Shown: one piece after another, positions 1 through 9,989 of the stretch
Layout of the letters: each line of letters starts with the position of its first letter
Position numbering within the stretch: position 1 is the first letter of the stretch
Assembly (NCBI GenBank): GCA_019918135.1
Contig: WBZZ01005227.1
Location: 144,501 to 208,500 of the forward strand
Source of the DNA: Paulinella micropora
Taxonomy: Eukaryota; Cercozoa; Imbricatea; Euglyphida; Paulinellidae
Length of the DNA stretch: 64,000 nucleotides
Direction of reading: 5' to 3'
Notes under the pieces: generated by a model
Database searches by the model: none
The model's input: only the letters and a program-made list of their open reading frames with translations
Told to the model about the DNA's origin: nothing
Position numbers and translations under genes: made by a program

Positions 1-1421
1 TTAAAATTACTGTAATATTGATGTTGAAGAAAAATAATATTTATATTGAAATTAATGCAATATTAATATTGCAAAAAATCGATATTTCAAAAATTATTTT
101 TAAAAAATATTGCTGTGACTTAGAGCTTACGTCTGCCGGGCCACCAGTGAGAAATATTGAAAAAACAATAAATATTTTTCGAAAAAGATATTGATTTTTA
201 AAAATTAATTTTTTGTTAAATAAAATTATTAAAAGCTGAATTTAATGTGTCCGGTACGACCAGATGAGATTGTTTAAGTTACACTGCCTGCCCAGCAGCA
301 AAATATAATATATAAAATAAATATTTTCTTCAATATTAATATTGATTTTTGATTAATATTAATATTGATTTTAAATTAATATCTTCGCACTCCGGGTAGT
401 GATACTTTTTCTTGGATTGCTCAGGAAAATCTTGCTCCAGGAGAAGTTTGTCGATTTCTTTTTGAGAAAGTCTTGAATTTTTTGTTCTTTTTAAATTTTT
501 TTCTCTTTATCTGGACTACTTATTGCACTTCTGATTATGAGAAGCAATAGTAGCAGCAAACGCGACTGTAGTGCTCCCCCCCCCCTTTTTCTTAGGGCAG
601 TGATATGCAAAAATAATATAAATAAGGAAATTTTCCTGAAATTTATGAGCCACGGCGGGCCACGGCCGTGATCTCGTACGGGGGCTGGATGCAAGCTTGA
701 AGTCTAACCAATGTGCTAAATACTTAAAAATATTTCGTCAGTATCATTACATATCAGTATAGTCTGCACTTCAGGACACTTTTTCAGTGCATTTGATCAC
801 GAAGCACACAAACTACTACGATCTAGAGCAGTTATTCATTATTTAGGCTACCTGTTTATAACTAATACAGAAAGACAAAGGAAAGAAAAAATTATATATG
901 TAAATAATTATAAGTATATGAATGAAAATACGTTTTCGTCTTCCTCTTCAGAAGCAACTCCAACCAACCACCTATCACACAAAATTGTACGCGTACGCGT
1001 ACTCGTGATATGAATAAAATTTCTTTGGAGGCAGGGAGGGTTTTCGCTTAATTTTTATTTTTTATTTTTCAATAAATTAAATATATAATAGTTTTTATTT
1101 CTATGTGCAAAAGGAGTTAGTAGTGAAAACTACTATTTCAATTAATATATTCGTTGTCTTGTATATTTCTCATATTCTTCGGAAAAAAGAGGGGGCTGGT
1201 GGCGAGACATTTTTTCCTTTGTCATTTCGGCCGGCCCACAACAGCCTTAACTTTTGTTTTGTCGACATCTGATGGACCAATTCGAGGGAAGTACTCCCGA
1301 CAGGCAAAAAGCTTTGTTTTACACCTTTTTTCATAAAAGAAAAAGAAAAAAGTGAGCCTGATCATACATGTCGTTAGCCGAAGACCATTGATGCAACAGC
1401 GATAGTGATTGTTATCAATAC

Positions 1422-1422
<1 letters not shown>
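1..1422. other. AT-rich region without recognisable gene
   Basis: Strongly AT-rich sequence with short GC-richer islands (about 120-150, 240-300, 640-690). No open reading frame here resembles a known protein; the 60-80 residue frames are short and of biased composition. A segment at about 781-945 resembles the repeat at 34640-34960 (listed separately). A palindromic run TACGCGTACGCGTA lies near 989-1003. The (TAA)n-linked retroelement chain starts at about 1423. Confidence 0.5.
781..945 (+). repeat. Interspersed repeat X, copy 1
   Basis: This stretch aligns by eye with 34640-34712 and 34875-34960. Shared blocks are TTCAGTGCA, GTTATTCATTATTT, CTACCT.TTTATAACTAATA and AGA.AAA..GAAAGAAAAA. At 34.6-35.0 kb the repeat borders the Polinton-like fossil, so it may be a terminal or subterminal sequence of that element. 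It could also be an unrelated AT-rich interspersed repeat. Confidence 0.45.
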
Positions 1423-1465
<43 letters not shown>

Positions 1466-1467
<2 letters not shown>

Positions 1468-1675
1468 CAAATCTGCACATGCGCCTCCATCGTCTCACCC
1501 GTGAGGGGAGTACGAAGAATTGACGATAGGCTCTAATGACACCCCCGCAAGGGCAGTTCCAACACTTCCAGACGGACCGGTATGTTCAATGAAAATACTG
1601 GTGGCACCGACGGGAATCGAACTGGCGACAGGGCCCAGATGGTAGAGCTTGACCACTGGGCTATCACGGTGTCCA
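1466..1675 (-). mobile_element. SINE-1 copy L1 (tRNA-headed SINE, one-module form)
   Basis: SINE-1 reads on the minus strand. Its head has a pol III A box-like TAGCCCAGTGG and a B box-like GTTCGATTCCC and ends in an encoded CCA. Then follow one or two copies of a ~30 bp module (TATTTTCATTGAACATACCGG), a conserved body, and a 3' end carrying ATGGAGGCGCATGTGCAG and CAGCCATTGACAGAGAAGCAC before a (TATT/TTA)n tail. This copy has one module and the GCAAATC variant of the 3' end, and it lacks the last ~22 bases before the tail. Confidence 0.85.
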
Positions 1676-1700
1676 AATAATAATAATAATAATAGTAATA

Positions 1701-1882
1701 GTGCTTCTCTGTCAATGGCTGATGCATTTCTGCACATGCGCCTCCATCGTCTCACCCGTGAGGGGAGTACGAAGAATTGACGATAAGCTCTAATGACACC
1801 CCCGCAAGGGCAGTTCCAACACTTCCAGACGGGCCGGTATGTTCAATGAAAATACTGGTCCAGATGGATCGGTATGTTCAAT
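1701..1882 (-). mobile_element. SINE-1 copy L2, head-truncated
   Basis: Complete SINE-1 3' part and body. The 5' side stops inside the second ~30 bp module, so the tRNA-like head is missing and the element abuts an imperfect TAA array (1883-1976). This is ordinary 5' truncation as seen after incomplete target-primed reverse transcription. Confidence 0.85.
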
Positions 1883-1939
1883 AATAATAGTAATAATAAT
1901 GATAATAATTATAAATAATATAATAATAATAATAATAAT

Positions 1940-1976
<37 letters not shown>

Positions 1977-2244
1977 GTGCTTCTCTGTCAATGGCTGATG
2001 CATTTCTGCACATGCGCCTCCATCGTCTCACCCGTGAGGGGAGTACGAAGAATTGACGATAAGCTCTAATGACACCCCCGCAAGGGCAGTTCCAACACTT
2101 CCAGACGGGCCGGTATGTTCAATGAAAATACTGGTCCAGAAATAGACCGGTATGTTCAATGAAAATACTGGTGGCACCGACGGGAATCGAACTGGCGACA
2201 GGGCCCAGATGGTAGAACTTGACCACTGGGCTATCACGGTGTCC

Positions 2245-2245
<1 letters not shown>
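1977..2245 (-). mobile_element. SINE-1 copy L3, full length (two modules)
   Basis: Full-length SINE-1 of ~269 bp with both ~30 bp modules joined by a CCAGAAATAGACC-type spacer, an intact A/B-box head, and flanking TAA arrays on both sides. Confidence 0.88.
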
Positions 2246-2281
<36 letters not shown>

Positions 2282-2548
2282 GTGCTTCTCTGTCAATGGC
2301 TGATGCATTTCTGCACATGCGCCTCCATCGTCTCACCCGTGAGGGGAGTACGAAGAATTGACGATAGGCTCTAATGACACCCCCGCAAGGGCAGTTCCAA
2401 CACTTCCAGACGGACCGGTATGTTCAATGAAAATACTGGTCCAGACGGACCGGTATGTTCAATGAAAATACTGGTGGCACCGACGGGAATCGAACTGGCG
2501 ACAGGGCCCAGATGGTAGAACTTGACCACTGGGCTATCACGGTGTCCA
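2282..2548 (-). mobile_element. SINE-1 copy L4, full length (two modules)
   Basis: Full-length copy whose two modules are joined by the CCAGACGGACC spacer, a different subfamily from copy L3. The 3' end precedes (TAA)n at 2249-2281 on the plus strand. Confidence 0.88.
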
Positions 2549-2585
<37 letters not shown>

Positions 2586-2812
2586 GTGCTTCTCCGTCAA
2601 TGGCTGATGCATTTCTGCACATGCGCCTCCATCGTCTCACCCGTGAGGGGAGTACGAAGAATTGACGATAGGCTGTAATGACACCCCCGCAAGGGCAGTT
2701 CCAACACTTCCAGACGGACCGGTATGTTCAATGAAAATACTGGTCCAGACGGACCGGTATGTTCAATGAAAATACTGGTGGCACCGACGGGAATCGAACT
2801 GGCGACAGGGCC
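2586..2812 (-). mobile_element. SINE-1 copy L5, truncated in the tRNA-like head
   Basis: Two-module SINE-1 whose 5' side ends inside the tRNA-like head, after the B box and before the A box. TAA repeats follow directly. Confidence 0.85.
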
Positions 2813-2837
2813 AATAATAATAATAATAATAATAATA

Positions 2838-3378
2838 GACTTATCAGTCAATTGGCCTTTGATCCTGTCGGACATGTGCCTCCATTGGTAGCACGGGGCC
2901 GTTCGGTGACGCGGCTCCGCTCCAAAGACTCGACTGGCGGTGCAATGTGCAAATGAGCGTGCTGTGCATGTGCAAGTGGGTGCAAGGAGTGAGAGGAGTT
3001 ATCTGACGAGAAGAAGTCCGCGACGCTGCGCTGACCTCCACCTACAACAGATCTAGCCAGACATTCTACCTGACTAGGCCTTCCCCTCCTCCTTCTACCC
3101 ACCTCCTGAACGACCGTGAGGTCGATCACCTCCTCCTCCTCCTCCGCCCCCTCTGCCTCCCTGATCTGCGCCTCCAACTCCTCCCACTCCTTCCAGATGG
3201 TGGCAACAAACCTCCCTAACTCCTCCTCCACCTCTTCTGGGACAGGGATAAACAAAACGCCGAGCATCGCCGCCATCTTTTCATCCTCCCCCTTCAGCCA
3301 TTCCTCTTTGAAGAGCTTCATCTCCTCCTCCGCCTCCCGCAGTTCCCTGTGATAAAGCCCTCCTCGATTCAGCATGAG

Positions 3379-3380
<2 letters not shown>
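2838..3380 (-). mobile_element. LINE-beta 3' fragment
   Basis: A 5'-truncated LINE of a lineage distinct from LINE-alpha. Its minus-strand frame (2848-3375) encodes ~175 residues that align with the C-terminal tail of LINE-alpha: MLGV, then an acidic run and VIDLT (SUMO-interacting type, about residues 83-87), RGRP (AT-hook core, 97-100) and QRSVADFF (PIP-box-like, 115-122). The 3' end carries ATGGAGGCACATGTCC and GGCCAATTGACTGATAAG before the TAA tail. It is open to its 5' edge, so the first Met is not a true start. Sequence between the three motifs has diverged strongly from LINE-alpha. Confidence 0.75.
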
Positions 3381-3434
<54 letters not shown>

Positions 3435-3436
<2 letters not shown>

Positions 3437-3843
3437 ATATCTGAGGCGTACTGATGCAGCTAATGGCATATCCTCAACGGACATAAGCCTCCAATACCCT
3501 TGTTCGAGGTCCTCCACCCCCCCGTGTCAGTCTCTCGCTTGATGATCGGGGCCACCGATGGAGCTCCTGAGGGCAAGACTGCACTAAGCCGAGGTTATTC
3601 CGCAGTCCCAGCAACCTCTTGCAAGACGTCACCGAATGTGCAAGTGCATACACCAAGCGCGGTTGCTAGAGCTGCCTCGAAACCCCACCCATAACAATCT
3701 GGTGTCTGCTGGGTCCTGGGCTATCAACCAGCATATGCGGAGTTTAAGATCTTTTACGCGCGCAACGACCCTCCTCCCCAGCATCTACCACCAAAGGGTT
3801 ATGAGTTGGCGTCACAGTTTAACGCCTTGAGGCCATTGGGCCG
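3435..3843 (-). mobile_element. NA-3 copy 1, 5'-truncated
   Basis: NA-3 is a non-autonomous retroelement of up to ~490 bp. Reading on the minus strand, its 3' end holds TTGGAGGCTTATGTCCG, related to the shared LINE/SINE 3' motif, followed by GATATGCC, CAGTACGCCTCAGATATAG and a TATT tail. A conserved 60-codon frame runs through most copies and ends at this motif as VLEAYVR-stop, which parallels the MEAHVQ of LINE-alpha. It may descend from the 3' end of a further LINE. This copy lacks the ~80 bp at its 5' side. Confidence 0.75.
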
Positions 3844-3874
3844 AATAATAATAATATTAATAATAATAATAATA

Positions 3875-3968
3875 GACTTATCAGTCAATTGGCCTTTGAT
3901 CCTGTCGGACATGTGCCTCCATTGGTAGCACGGGACCGTTCGGTGACGCGGCTCCGCTCCAAAGACTC

Positions 3969-3970
<2 letters not shown>
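3875..3970 (-). mobile_element. LINE-beta mini-copy 1 (3' ~96 bp)
   Basis: Only the last ~96 bp of LINE-beta, including the ATGGAGGCACATGTCC motif and the 3' AATTGACTGATAAG box. The 5' break falls near the same place as in the fragments at 12574-12670 and 21165-21248. Confidence 0.75.
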
Positions 3971-4055
<85 letters not shown>

Positions 4056-4238
4056 CAGTAGTAGTAGTAGTAGTAATAGTAGTAGTAATAGTAGTATTAG
4101 TAGTAGTAGCAGTAGCAGTAGTAATAATAATAATAATAATAATGATAAAAATATAATGTTAATAATAATATTAATAATAATAATAATAATAATAATAGTA
4201 GTAGTAGTAGTAGTAGTAGTAGCAGTAGTAGTAGTAGC

Positions 4239-4272
<34 letters not shown>

Positions 4273-4311
4273 ATAATAATAATAATAATAATAGTAATAA
4301 TAATAGTAATG

Positions 4312-4353
<42 letters not shown>
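3971..4353. repeat. Compound (TAA)n/(TAG)n microsatellite
   Basis: About 380 bp of (TAA)n with two blocks of (TAG)n or (GTA)n at about 4017-4120 and 4196-4272, plus short interruptions. It links LINE-beta mini-copy 1 to SINE-1 L6. The TAG blocks look like a variant expanded from a single TAA-to-TAG change. All frames through it are low complexity. Confidence 0.9.
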
Positions 4354-4620
4354 GTGCTTCTCTGTCAATGGCTGATGCATTTCTGCACATGCGCCTCCAT
4401 CGTCTCACCCGTGAGGGGAGTACGAAGAATTGACGATAAGCTCTAATGACACCCCCGCAAGGGCAGTTCCAACACTTCCAGACGGGCCGGTATGTTCAAT
4501 GAAAATACTGGTCCAGACGGATCGGTATGTTCAATGAAAATACGGGTGGCACCGACGGGAATCGAACTGGCGACAGGGCCCAGATGGTAGAACTTGACCA
4601 CTGGGCTATCACGGTGTCCA
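4354..4620 (-). mobile_element. SINE-1 copy L6, full length
   Basis: Two-module SINE-1 with the CCAGACGGATC spacer. The A and B boxes and the encoded CCA at the end of the head are present. TAA arrays lie on both sides. Confidence 0.88.
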
Positions 4621-4646
4621 ATAATAATAATAATAATAATAATAAT

Positions 4647-4819
4647 GTATCTCCTGCCAATTGCTGAGCCAAAAGGCCATGTGCATCCAGTCCTCCATTC
4701 CATAAGGAAAGTCTCCACACCAATCGGTGGAATAAAGGAAGTGACGGCATAGAACATTACTCTAGGAGCTTTATACCAATCAGCCCATTGAAAAGGACCA
4801 ATGGCCTATGTACTCCCTA
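4647..4819 (-). mobile_element. SINE-2 copy L1
   Basis: SINE-2 is a ~173 bp non-autonomous element. Reading on the minus strand it starts AGGGAGTACATAGGCC and ends CAGCAATTGGCAGGAGATAC before a TATT tail. Near its 3' end ATGGAGG and GCACATGGCC lie ~8 bp apart, a split version of the shared 3' motif. I see no clear pol III boxes, so its head may come from another RNA. Confidence 0.78.
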
Positions 4820-4871
<52 letters not shown>

Positions 4872-4883
4872 GGCTTCCTCAGA

Positions 4884-7800
4884 CTATAGCATCAGATCCA
4901 GATCCTGGACATGTGCCTCCATTGGGTCACCGGGGTCAGCCGATCCCAACGCATTGTCAGAACACCAAACAGACATAGCAGCAACAGCAACAGCAGGGGC
5001 AGATGGGGGCTGTGAAGTGCATGAAGAGCTAGATGCGAGGGTGTTAGCTGAAGAGAAGAACTCGGAGACACTACGCTGCGCTCCCGAACCCCTCTCTCTA
5101 GCCAGGACGTCCACACTGCGCGGACGGCCGCGCCGCGCAACATCAACGTCACTTGGGGGAGAGGGTGGGACAGAAGCTGATGGAACCTCAGTGAGGTCAA
5201 TCACCTCGCCCCCATCCTCCACCCCAAGCTCCTCCCTTTTACCCTCCCTAGCAGACCAACACTCAGACACATATGATCCAAACAACACATCCAACTTTGG
5301 AGGGGGATGCAACGCTGTAACCCCTAACAACGCAGCAAGCCTAAAGTTACTGCGGAAGCGCGACTTCCCCTGAAAAAACTTACAAAACAATCGTGATTGA
5401 TCCACAGGCGACATATCATCCCAATCCTGCCGCACAGAGCCCTCCCGCTCCCGCCCAAGCAACACATCCTCCACCACAACCTCACCGCCTACGACCTCAC
5501 CACCCTCCCCACTCCCTCCATCCCCCTCAGCACCCCCCACAGCCATGCCACCGAGCCTCTGCATACTCAGCAACAGCTGCTTACGTCCCGCCTCATGCAT
5601 GGGGCAATCCCATAAGAAGTGCGCAAGGGACTCATTGACATCATCATGACAACAGAAGCAGCGAGGGGACATGCCACTGACCAACTTGCTGCGGTACAAC
5701 CGAAGGCGGTTGTTGCAGCTGAGCAACATTCTCCGAAGCAGATTATAATGCGCATCATCAAGGGCTACCCATCTTGGGAACTCCTTAGTTCCAAAGACTT
5801 GTCTTAGGATGACTCGCAGGCCATCAGTAAGATCGCTGCCTGCCTCTCGCTTGTCCCACATCAGTTGCTGCACCATCTTGACGTCCTGCTGAAGGGCCCA
5901 CTTGTCCACAGTCGAACTCCAACCCTCGAGGTCCTTCTCTGAGCTATTTAGGAGCTCCTGAAGCCCTTGTTGTAGATCCATTGAGTCCCTGATAGCGCCT
6001 TCGGCCTCCGCAGTCCAGTCGGATTTGACTTGAGATGCGATGACAGGAAATCGCTCCTCCGGTAGAACACGCAGCCGTCCATAGAACTTCAGTTGCGCCG
6101 CCCGCCGCAAACGCTCCGCACTCAAAGAGCGCGCCAGAAAGAGTGTAATCCACTTGCTTGTCTTAGGGCTGATGCCGAGAATCATCCTCATGGGGCGCAG
6201 CATTGCTGCCTCCAGCTTGGTGAGCTGCGATACGGGGGCACGCCAGACATCGAAGGCGTACTTCAGCTTGGCTCCCACAAGTTGATTCCAGCACATGAGA
6301 CGATACCTAGCTTGTATCTCACCTGCACACCACAACGAGTACCAACCTGTGGTGGCGACTTCAGTGACACGCGTAGCCCGCAGGGCCTGCTCCTTCCACT
6401 TCAGGTCGTCGGTGATAACCACTCCCAGGTACTTGTACTGACTGGTGACACAAAGCTTCTGGCCGCGAAACAACACCACGGGCTCACCTCGCTCCCTGAT
6501 ACTTGGTCGTTTCGCCTTGCTCGACGTGTAAATGGGCATGATTTCCGTCTTGCCGGGCTTCAAGTTGACTTCCAGCCGGTAATCTTCCGCGAACTTGGCC
6601 ACAACATTGACCATCTTCTGGAGCTCGGTGCGACTGTGAGCGATGAGGGCCACGTCGTCCACGTATAGAAGTGCCTTGATGTCGTTCAGCCGCTTCACAT
6701 CCGTGATCTTGAGGGCACTCGCCAGCCGATCACACAGCTCATCCATAAAGACGTTGAAGAGTGTGGGAGCGAGAGGGGAGCCCTGTTGGACGCCTACACC
6801 CTCCAGTACTTCGGGGGTGAGTACTCCATCAACTAGCACTTGCGACGAAGTCTGCTCGTAGCACCTGCGTAGCGTGCGCCAGAACTTGCCCCTTACGCCC
6901 AGCTTCCAGAGCCTCTCAAATAGGCCATCTCTCCAAACAGACGGGAAAGCCTTGCGTAGATCGACGAACAGGACATACGACTCCCGCTTCTGCTGCTGAC
7001 GCCCCTTCAACCTCTGCCAAAGGGTAAAGACCTGATCCGTAGTGCGACGCCCCGGGCGGAAGCCTCCCTGCTCTGGACGTAGCTTATTCGGGCCATCCAC
7101 GAAGAGCGTTAGACGAGTAGCTAATAAGGACAGATACAGCTTACCAAGGCAACTAATAATCGAGATATCCCTCCAGTTGTCAGGATCCGTAGGATCCCCA
7201 CCCTTGGGGATATTGACGATGATTCCCTTGCCCCAAGCTGTTGGAGTCCTCTCGGATTCTCGAATCCAGTTGAAGTACTGCGTTAAGTAGCCATTGATGT
7301 AGGCGCCGCCATACTTGAGCATCTCGTTCTTCACTTTGTCCTCGCCACAAGCTTTGTGGTTATTCAGGGCACGTTGCCTTGCAAGGACCTCCTCTTGCGT
7401 GAACGGCTTGTCCAGCTCTTCGCAAGTGTCTTCACCTACTTCGTGCTCCTTCATAGCCCGGGCCACCTCATCTCTGAAGCGATCGTTCCAGTGGAACTGC
7501 CGCTTAGCTTCGGCTTCCTCCCACTCCAGCGAGCCTGCTTCTGCACAGCACTCCACCACAAGAGCCGCACTTGCCGGATTTTCCCGTGGCTTCACCGAAT
7601 TTTTCCGAAATTCCTCCCACCGAGCGACCTTTTCCGGCAGCGTACACGCCAGTGAGCCATCCTCCCTTTGCACCGGCGCGGAGACCTTCGTTCTGCGTGC
7701 CCCGCCAAGCCGCTTCGCGAGTAGCCAAAAGCGCTTTGAGGATTGCTCGCGTTGACATTTGACCGCTTCTTCCTGCACTTGCTTGAAGGAGGCGGACTTC

Positions 7801-9989
7801 TTGGCCCGAGTTGCCTTCCGAATTTGCTTGCGGAGCCGTAGCCAATTCAGACGGGCTTCCGCATTCGATTCATCCCTCCTGTATGCTGCGTAGGCCTCCC
7901 GGCGCTGCTGAATGAGCTCCTTTAGCTCCCCGTCGAACCAATTGTTGGTGAAACGGGGTCGTATACATCTGGAGCCAAGGACCCGGTGCGCCGCCATTCG
8001 GAAGGACTGCGCCACTCGCTCGGTGACGTCATCTACCACCCGTTGGCTGTCGGCACCACCCGATAGGTCAAGCTCAGGCAGCTGATGCACTCCAAGCTTC
8101 TGTAGGCAATGCTGGAATACTTCATCGAACTTGTCGCGTAGATAATCCAGCGCTTGCTTCGCAGCGTGATCATTACCCGAGACACCAGCACCAATAAGCT
8201 CATCAACACGAAAGGACCTGTAAGGTTTCGCAGCCCGCTTTGGCCGGCGCTGGCCGCTCCACGTCAGTTCGGCCCATACTGCCTTGTGGTCCGTATCAAG
8301 ATCATCTTCGCATACTCCGAACTTTGCTCCAGATGCCAAGCCAGGCGACGCGCAGATGTAATCGAGGAGGTGCTTGCCTGTGCCCAAGCCGCGCTGCTCA
8401 CGCCGGGACCACCAGTAGGACCCTTCCACTGGGCACGAGAAGCCGCTCAGATTTCGCAGGCCCGTAGCGACGAGGACAGCCGCGAGTCTCTTGCCGTTCT
8501 CCGAACGTACCGGTGCTCCCTTATCATCGACCTCCCCGTGCTGACCGACGATGCCCTCCTCTTTTCGGCTGCATGCCGGCCCGAGCTTCGCGTTGGCATC
8601 CGCCACCGTGACCACAAGACCTTTGGCTCCAAAAAAAGCTATAGCTGCCTGCCAGGCCGCATACGCCTCTGACGACTCTTCTTCCTGCGTTTCCTGGGGA
8701 AAGTAGCCGTTGCACACATAGATATCCTGAGCGCCGGTAACACCCGAGGCGATACGCAGCCACACTTGCTGCCGGTGGTCGACGGGGGCTGACACCAGGT
8801 TGCAATACGGACCAAGAAAGTTAGCCACCGCGAATAGAACCCCACCCTTGCAGCGATTTTTCTCGCTGACCTCCGCAGGTTTTCCAAAAATCCGGAATCC
8901 ATCCAGGCTGCATTTGGAAAGTTGCTTCTTGCCCATGCGGTGCTCCTGAGCCCCGATGACTAGCCAGCCCTCGTGCTTGTAGAATGATGCCCATTCCGCC
9001 GTGCCTACGTTGTCGTATCCCGTTTTACCCTGCCAGTTGTGACTCGCGACGAGTAGCTTGAAGCCGGTATCGAACTGCTTGGAGCGGTGCTTCTTGGCTC
9101 GTTTCCGGACCCGACGGCCGCGCTTGGCTTCCGCCCTCGTGCTGCCCCCCTCTGCAGGTGCTTGCGCAGGTTGGTCCCCCACTGCACTGGCCGCCGAATG
9201 CAGGGGCACCACATGCACATCAGCACACTCAGACACACACTTAGGTGCATCGGCAGCCAATTCCGAAGACACCACCTGCACATCATCGACACATTCTTCA
9301 TGCAGAGGCAAGACGCGATATCCCGTCGCAGCTTCCTCCTTCCGGACCGCCGCTTCCCCACGCAGATGGATGCGAATAAGCCTTCGGACACGTTCCCTGT
9401 CCCTGAACCTGCGCCCAAGGGCCACATTGACCCCTCTGCCGAAGAATTTGAGATGTTTGAGTTGCTGCAACGCCGTCTGCCTGCTGTCATCGTCCTCGTA
9501 GACCAGCTCCAGGTGACGAAACATTCGCTGGCCTTGCCACTCCATTACCGGGACCACCAGACCAAGACCGCTCATTTTGGAGGCGATCTCCTGTAGATTG
9601 GCGCGTTCTGAGAGCCCCCAGACAATCAGATTACGCCCGTCCTTGTCGTACCGATCTACCCGCCGGTACCGTCGAGGCGGCGGTGCCATCTGCCATATAG
9701 CGCCGCTCGCCTTATGTCGAAGCGCCGACCCGTGTGCCAGGTTTGGGGAGGAAGGATGAGGCGCAGCTAAGATAGCCTCTCCACGTGGTTCAGGAATTCC
9801 GTCATATACGCGAGCCCTCATCCTCCCATCCTGGGACATCGGGCCAGAGCCCGTCGAAGAGGCATTCCCACGGGGATTGTCCAGGTCTTCGGCGATTCTA
9901 CCTTGTCCCATAAGGGCCACAGTGGTAGCTCCGTGCTTCGCGTATTTGTAATCCATTGAGAGTAGTAGACGGCCAATGTCGCTGGCCAT
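4884..9989 (-). CDS. LINE-alpha polyprotein (RRM, APE endonuclease, reverse transcriptase, CCHC)
   Basis: One uninterrupted frame of ~1701 residues counted from the ATG; in copy D an in-frame TAA lies 18 bases upstream of the same ATG. Visible domains: RRM-like ORF1-type region from about 120 (NLIVWGLSE) to 205; basic linker ~280-305; APE endonuclease ~312-575 with N318, E349 in GAQEHR, DANAKLG, and DTDHK near 565-569; reverse transcriptase ~870-1150 with VLFVDLRKAF, QQGSPLAP and YVDD (Y1109); zinc knuckle C1444-x2-C1447-x9-H1457-x4-C1462; tail with VIDLT (~1596-1600), RGRP (~1620-1623) and QRSVSEFF (~1638-1645). The protein would nick target DNA and copy its RNA there by target-primed reverse transcription. 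I see no RNase H. No separate ORF1 exists. This copy has YVDD where copies C and D have YADD. Confidence 0.9.
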   Translation of the reverse strand: MASDIGRLLLSMDYKYAKHGATTVALMGQGRIAEDLDNPRGNASSTGSGPMSQDGRMRARVYDGIPEPRGEAILAAPHPSSPNLAHGSALRHKASGAIWQMAPPPRRYRRVDRYDKDGRNLIVWGLSERANLQEIASKMSGLGLVVPVMEWQGQRMFRHLELVYEDDDSRQTALQQLKHLKFFGRGVNVALGRRFRDRERVRRLIRIHLRGEAAVRKEEAATGYRVLPLHEECVDDVQVVSSELAADAPKCVSECADVHVVPLHSAASAVGDQPAQAPAEGGSTRAEAKRGRRVRKRAKKHRSKQFDTGFKLLVASHNWQGKTGYDNVGTAEWASFYKHEGWLVIGAQEHRMGKKQLSKCSLDGFRIFGKPAEVSEKNRCKGGVLFAVANFLGPYCNLVSAPVDHRQQVWLRIASGVTGAQDIYVCNGYFPQETQEEESSEAYAAWQAAIAFFGAKGLVVTVADANAKLGPACSRKEEGIVGQHGEVDDKGAPVRSENGKRLAAVLVATGLRNLSGFSCPVEGSYWWSRREQRGLGTGKHLLDYICASPGLASGAKFGVCEDDLDTDHKAVWAELTWSGQRRPKRAAKPYRSFRVDELIGAGVSGNDHAAKQALDYLRDKFDEVFQHCLQKLGVHQLPELDLSGGADSQRVVDDVTERVAQSFRMAAHRVLGSRCIRPRFTNNWFDGELKELIQQRREAYAAYRRDESNAEARLNWLRLRKQIRKATRAKKSASFKQVQEEAVKCQREQSSKRFWLLAKRLGGARRTKVSAPVQREDGSLACTLPEKVARWEEFRKNSVKPRENPASAALVVECCAEAGSLEWEEAEAKRQFHWNDRFRDEVARAMKEHEVGEDTCEELDKPFTQEEVLARQRALNNHKACGEDKVKNEMLKYGGAYINGYLTQYFNWIRESERTPTAWGKGIIVNIPKGGDPTDPDNWRDISIISCLGKLYLSLLATRLTLFVDGPNKLRPEQGGFRPGRRTTDQVFTLWQRLKGRQQQKRESYVLFVDLRKAFPSVWRDGLFERLWKLGVRGKFWRTLRRCYEQTSSQVLVDGVLTPEVLEGVGVQQGSPLAPTLFNVFMDELCDRLASALKITDVKRLNDIKALLYVDDVALIAHSRTELQKMVNVVAKFAEDYRLEVNLKPGKTEIMPIYTSSKAKRPSIRERGEPVVLFRGQKLCVTSQYKYLGVVITDDLKWKEQALRATRVTEVATTGWYSLWCAGEIQARYRLMCWNQLVGAKLKYAFDVWRAPVSQLTKLEAAMLRPMRMILGISPKTSKWITLFLARSLSAERLRRAAQLKFYGRLRVLPEERFPVIASQVKSDWTAEAEGAIRDSMDLQQGLQELLNSSEKDLEGWSSTVDKWALQQDVKMVQQLMWDKREAGSDLTDGLRVILRQVFGTKEFPRWVALDDAHYNLLRRMLLSCNNRLRLYRSKLVSGMSPRCFCCHDDVNESLAHFLWDCPMHEAGRKQLLLSMQRLGGMAVGGAEGDGGSGEGGEVVGGEVVVEDVLLGREREGSVRQDWDDMSPVDQSRLFCKFFQGKSRFRSNFRLAALLGVTALHPPPKLDVLFGSYVSECWSAREGKREELGVEDGGEVIDLTEVPSASVPPSPPSDVDVARRGRPRSVDVLARERGSGAQRSVSEFFSSANTLASSSSCTSQPPSAPAVAVAAMSVWCSDNALGSADPGDPMEAHVQDLDLML

